Shown here: positions 4,317 to 6,229 of the stretch, in pieces | Position numbering within the stretch: the stretch's first letter is position 1 | Layout: each line of letters opens with the position of its first letter | Source: Bifidobacteriaceae bacterium | GTDB taxonomy: Bacteria > Actinomycetota > Actinomycetes > Actinomycetales > WQXJ01 | Direction: 5' to 3' | DNA: 6,229 nucleotides | Assembly (NCBI GenBank): GCA_031279575.1 | Contig: JAITIG010000132.1 | Coordinates: 1-6,229 of the forward strand | The notes under the pieces: model-generated | Seen by the model: only the letters and a program-made list of their open reading frames with translations | Told to the model about the DNA's origin: nothing | The model's database searches: none | Translations under genes and position numbers: made by a program

Positions 4317-5123
4317 ATGGCTGTGACGCGCCAGCCCGCCGTCGCCGGGCTGTTCTACCCAGCATCGCCGGAAGAGTTGTCAGCCCAAGTGCTGTCCCTG
4401 CTTGACCAGGCCGCCGCCGCCCAGGCGCGGCCCGCCGGCCCGGTCAAGGCGTTGATCGCGCCGCACGCCGGCTACCGCTACTCGGGCGCCACCGCCGCCG
4501 CCGGCTACGCCGCCGCGGCGGGCGCGGGCTACGAGCGGGTGGTGCTGCTTGGCCCTTGCCACCAGGTGGGCACCCCGTTTGTGGCCCTGGCCGGCGCCGA
4601 TTGCTTCCGCACCCCGCTGGGGGACGTGCCGGTTTGGCAGGAGGGGGCCGCCATCGCCGCCGCCTTGCCGCAGGTCATCACCAGCCCGCCAGTCCACGCC
4701 CGCGAGCACTCGCTCGAGGTCCACCTGCCGTTCATCCAGGCGGCTTTGGGGCCGGGCGTGCCGGTCCTGCCGCTGGCGGTTGGCTGGGCCGAGCCGGCCG
4801 CGGTGGCGGCGGTCATCGAGGCGGTCTGGGGCGGCCCCGAGACCTTGGTGGTGGTCAGCTCCGACCTGTCCCACTACCTCCCCTACCAGCAGGCGGTGGC
4901 GGTCGACTCCGAGGCCATCGGCCAAATCCTGGCTGGCCGCCCGCCGCTGCGCAGCGATCAGGCCTGCGGCGTTTTCCCGGTCAACGGCCTGCTGGAGGTC
5001 TCCCGCCGCCTGGGCTTGAGCGCCCGGCTGGTGCAATACGCCAACTCCGGCGACACGGCCGGCGACCGCTCGGCGGTGGTCGGCTACGCCGCCATCGCCT
5101 TCACCCAAGAAGGCGCCCGATGA
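4317..5123 (+). CDS. amrB: MEMO-family protein (AmmeMemoRadiSam system protein B)
   Basis: This encodes 268 residues from ATG 4317. Family landmarks appear in order: RQPAVAGLFYP (5-15), KALIAPHAGYRYSG (44-57), VVLLGPCH (75-82), HSLEVHLPFIQ (131-141), VVVSSDLSHYLPY (178-190), DQACGVFPVNGLLE (214-227) and YANSGDT (241-247). H50, H82, H186 and C217 sit where human MEMO1 has its metal-site residues (H49, H81, H192, C244 in my recollection), so the site looks intact. The fold is related to class III extradiol dioxygenases; human MEMO1 has been reported to bind redox metal. The enzymatic role in bacteria is not settled. The length is normal for bacterial members. It is the first gene of an operon with amrA. 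Its TGA overlaps the ATG of the following mini-ORF (ATGA, 5120-5123). A TTG at 4311 would add two residues but falls upstream of the predicted transcript start. Confidence 0.93.
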   Translation: MAVTRQPAVAGLFYPASPEELSAQVLSLLDQAAAAQARPAGPVKALIAPHAGYRYSGATAAAGYAAAAGAGYERVVLLGPCHQVGTPFVALAGADCFRTPLGDVPVWQEGAAIAAALPQVITSPPVHAREHSLEVHLPFIQAALGPGVPVLPLAVGWAEPAAVAAVIEAVWGGPETLVVVSSDLSHYLPYQQAVAVDSEAIGQILAGRPPLRSDQACGVFPVNGLLEVSRRLGLSARLVQYANSGDTAGDRSAVVGYAAIAFTQEGAR

Positions 5124-5299
5124 CGCCCTCCCTCCCCGCAGCTTCCGCGCCCGCCCGCCGCCCTGGTTCTTGGCGGCGCCCGATGACGCCCGCCCCGCCC
5201 CCGGCCGCCGTCCACGCCCGCCGCGCCCGCGCGGCCCGCGCCGCCTGCGGGGCCTGCCCGCCCGCCCCCGCCGCCTTGGCTTTTGGCGGCGCCCGATGA
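5120..5299 (+). CDS. Mini-ORF bracketed by ATGA overlaps at the amrB-amrA junction
   Basis: This 59-codon frame starts at ATG 5120, overlapping the amrB stop. A second in-frame ATG is at 5183, and it ends at TGA 5297-5299, overlapping the amrA start. The peptide is Pro/Ala/Arg-rich with a CGAC motif and resembles no family I know. From ATG 5183 it begins MTPAPPPAA, the same nine residues as AmrA, because this segment is a copy of the amrA start region. It is probably a by-product of a junction duplication that kept translational coupling through ATGA at both ends. It may be translated without having a function. A free-standing functional small protein is the less likely alternative. Confidence 0.3.
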   Translation: MTPSLPAASAPARRPGSWRRPMTPAPPPAAVHARRARAARAACGACPPAPAALAFGGAR

Positions 5300-5323
5300 C
5301 GCCCGCCCCGCCCCCGGCCGCCG
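5156..5323. repeat. Duplicated amrA start region (55-bp direct repeat)
   Basis: Positions 5156-5210 and 5269-5323 match over 55 bp with three mismatches. The last 41 bp (5170-5210 and 5283-5323) are identical, spanning 13 bp upstream and 28 bp downstream of the ATG. A shorter 17-bp core, GGCGCCCGATGACGCCC, occurs a third time at 5112-5128 at the end of amrB. The two long copies are offset by 113 bp, not a multiple of 3, so ATG 5183 is out of frame with amrA. Confidence 0.9.
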
Positions 5324-6229
5324 CGCCCGTTTTGCTGGGGCTGGCCCGCCACGCCATCGGCGCGGTCTTGGCTGGGCGGCGCCTGGAGGGTTGGCGGGAG
5401 GCGCTGCGCGCTGCCGGGCCGGGCCCGGCGGGGGTCGATGAGAATGTGCTTGACCTGCTGGAACGGCCTGGCGCCAGTTTTGTCACGTTGACTCAGCGCG
5501 GCCAGCTGCGGGGCTGCATCGGCTCGCTCGAGGCCCACCGGCCGCTGGGCGAGGATGTGCGCCGCAACGCGGTGGCGGCCGCCTGCCAGGACCCGCGCTT
5601 CGAGCCGCTGCCGGCCGCCGAGCTGGCCCGCACCCGGATCGAGGTCTCGGTGCTGTCCGCCCCGCAACCGATCGAGTTCGCCGACCGCCCGGACCTGCTG
5701 CGCCAACTGCGCCCCGGGGTGGACGGCTTGATCTTGGAGGCGCCGGGCCACCGCGGCACCTTCCTGCCGCAGGTTTGGGAGCAGTTGCCCCGGCCGGAGC
5801 AATTCTGGGCCCACCTGGTGCGCAAGGCGTATTTGCCGGCCGGTTACTGGTCGGACCAGCTGCGGGTTTCCCGCTACTGCGTGACCGCTTTCGAGGAGCC
5901 GCCGCCGGCCGGGGACGCCTCGCCAGCGGCCGGCCCCGCGGACGGCCCCGCAGCCGGCCCCGCGGCCGGCCCCGCACCCGGCCCCGCGGCCGGCCCCGCA
6001 GCCGGCCGGGCGGGCGGCTCAGCGTACGGCTCAGCGGCCGGCCCCGCACCCGGCCGGGCGGACGGCTCGGCGGACGGCTCGGCGGCCTGCCGGGCGGCCG
6101 GCCGGGCGGACGGCTCAGCGTACGGCTTAGCGGACGGCTCCGCGGCCGGCCGGGCGGACGGCTCGGCGGACGGCTTAGCGGACGGCTCCGCGGCCGGCCG
6201 GGCGGACGGCCCAGCAGACGGCCAGGCCC
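5296..6229 (+). CDS. amrA: AMMECR1-domain protein (AmmeMemoRadiSam system protein A) with repeat tail, partial
   Basis: The frame opens at ATG 5296 and is still open at the right edge (311 codons seen). The AMMECR1 domain spans about residues 11-200: a helical start (VLLGLARHAI), the family hallmark LRGCIGSLEA (71-80), LGEDVRRNAVAAACQDPRFEPL (84-105), IEVSVLSAPQPI (115-126), GVDGLILEA (141-149), GTFLPQVWEQLP (154-165), FWAHLVRKAYLPAGYW (170-185) and a closing VSRYCVTAFEE (191-201). Bacterial members usually end about here. Instead, from residue 212 on, the frame reads about 25 tetrapeptides of the form x-G-x-A. AMMECR1 proteins occur with MEMO and a radical SAM protein; their biochemical activity is not established. 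ATG 5296 overlaps the mini-ORF stop and lacks a good ribosome site, so translation is probably coupled. Whether another domain follows the tail cannot be seen. Confidence 0.9.
   Translation, partial: MTPAPPPAAAPVLLGLARHAIGAVLAGRRLEGWREALRAAGPGPAGVDENVLDLLERPGASFVTLTQRGQLRGCIGSLEAHRPLGEDVRRNAVAAACQDPRFEPLPAAELARTRIEVSVLSAPQPIEFADRPDLLRQLRPGVDGLILEAPGHRGTFLPQVWEQLPRPEQFWAHLVRKAYLPAGYWSDQLRVSRYCVTAFEEPPPAGDASPAAGPADGPAAGPAAGPAPGPAAGPAAGRAGGSAYGSAAGPAPGRADGSADGSAACRAAGRADGSAYGLADGSAAGRADGSADGLADGSAAGRADGPADGQA
5929..6229 (+). repeat. 12-bp coding repeat (x-G-x-A tetrapeptides), continuing off the edge
   Basis: About 25 tandem 12-bp units are in frame with amrA. Each encodes A/D/P/Y-G-P/R/S/L-A with few exceptions, such as a Cys codon at 6088-6093 replacing Gly. 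Early units favour AGPA, later ones ADGS and AGRA. A 48-bp higher-order unit is visible: 6121-6168 recurs at 6169-6216 with a few changes. Confidence 0.92.

Noticed and set aside
4380..5486. 368-codon open frame on the minus strand
   Set aside because: It is antisense to amrB and the start of amrA, Arg/Gly-rich, and typical of the shadow of a GC-rich coding strand.
5101..6049. Minus-strand open frames under amrA (237 and 188 codons)
   Set aside because: They overlap the conserved AMMECR1 domain. Their low-complexity Arg/Pro/Gly content is the complement of the repeat tail.
5929..6229. Non-coding satellite or CRISPR-like array
   Set aside because: The 12-bp units stay in frame with amrA and preserve a tetrapeptide, and there are no spacers.

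Overview
The window reads as chromosomal DNA of a very GC-rich actinobacterium (Actinomycetota). The evidence is strong G/C bias at third codon positions, GTG and TTG starts, TAnnnT-type -10 boxes without a clear -35, one apparently leaderless gene, and a tRNA gene that encodes its own CCA end. I cannot place it to genus.

Layout from left to right. Positions 1-113 hold nothing I can name. A tRNA-Arg(CCU) gene lies on the minus strand (114-189). A GC-rich spacer with a 22-bp direct repeat leads to a plus-strand gene for an Imm-5-like 'putative immunity protein' (449-979). It converges across a 222-bp spacer on a minus-strand gene (1202-2215) for an unusual protein: membrane anchor, beta-rich domain, GNAT acetyltransferase and a C-terminal four-cysteine cluster. 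Upstream of that, on the same strand, is a YgjP-type (SprT-like, HExxH) metallopeptidase gene (2441-3115). A large imperfect hairpin sits between the two minus-strand genes.

A divergent region of 541 bp follows. It carries a 33-bp tandem repeat in the presumed leader of the metallopeptidase gene and three inverted repeats on the side of the next gene. The last of these abuts the ribosome binding site of a stand-alone OmpR/PhoB-type winged-helix protein (3657-4181).

The right third is an AmmeMemoRadiSam-type operon: a MEMO-family gene (amrB, 4317-5123, probably leaderless) and an AMMECR1-family gene (amrA, 5296 to beyond the right edge). The junction has been duplicated. The motif containing the ATGA stop/start overlap occurs three times and brackets a 59-codon mini-ORF. 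After its normal domain, AmrA runs into a long tetrapeptide-repeat tail of 12-bp units that is still open at the window end. The third member of the system, a radical SAM protein, is not in the window and may lie just to the right.

A recurring theme is expansion of short GC-rich tandem repeats between genes and at gene ends (243-297, 1001-1061, 3131-3249, 4182-4219, 5156-5323, 5929-6229). The strongest candidates for new biology are the membrane-anchored GNAT fusion, the mutually exclusive hairpins before the winged-helix gene, and the remodelled amrB-amrA junction with the AmrA tail.
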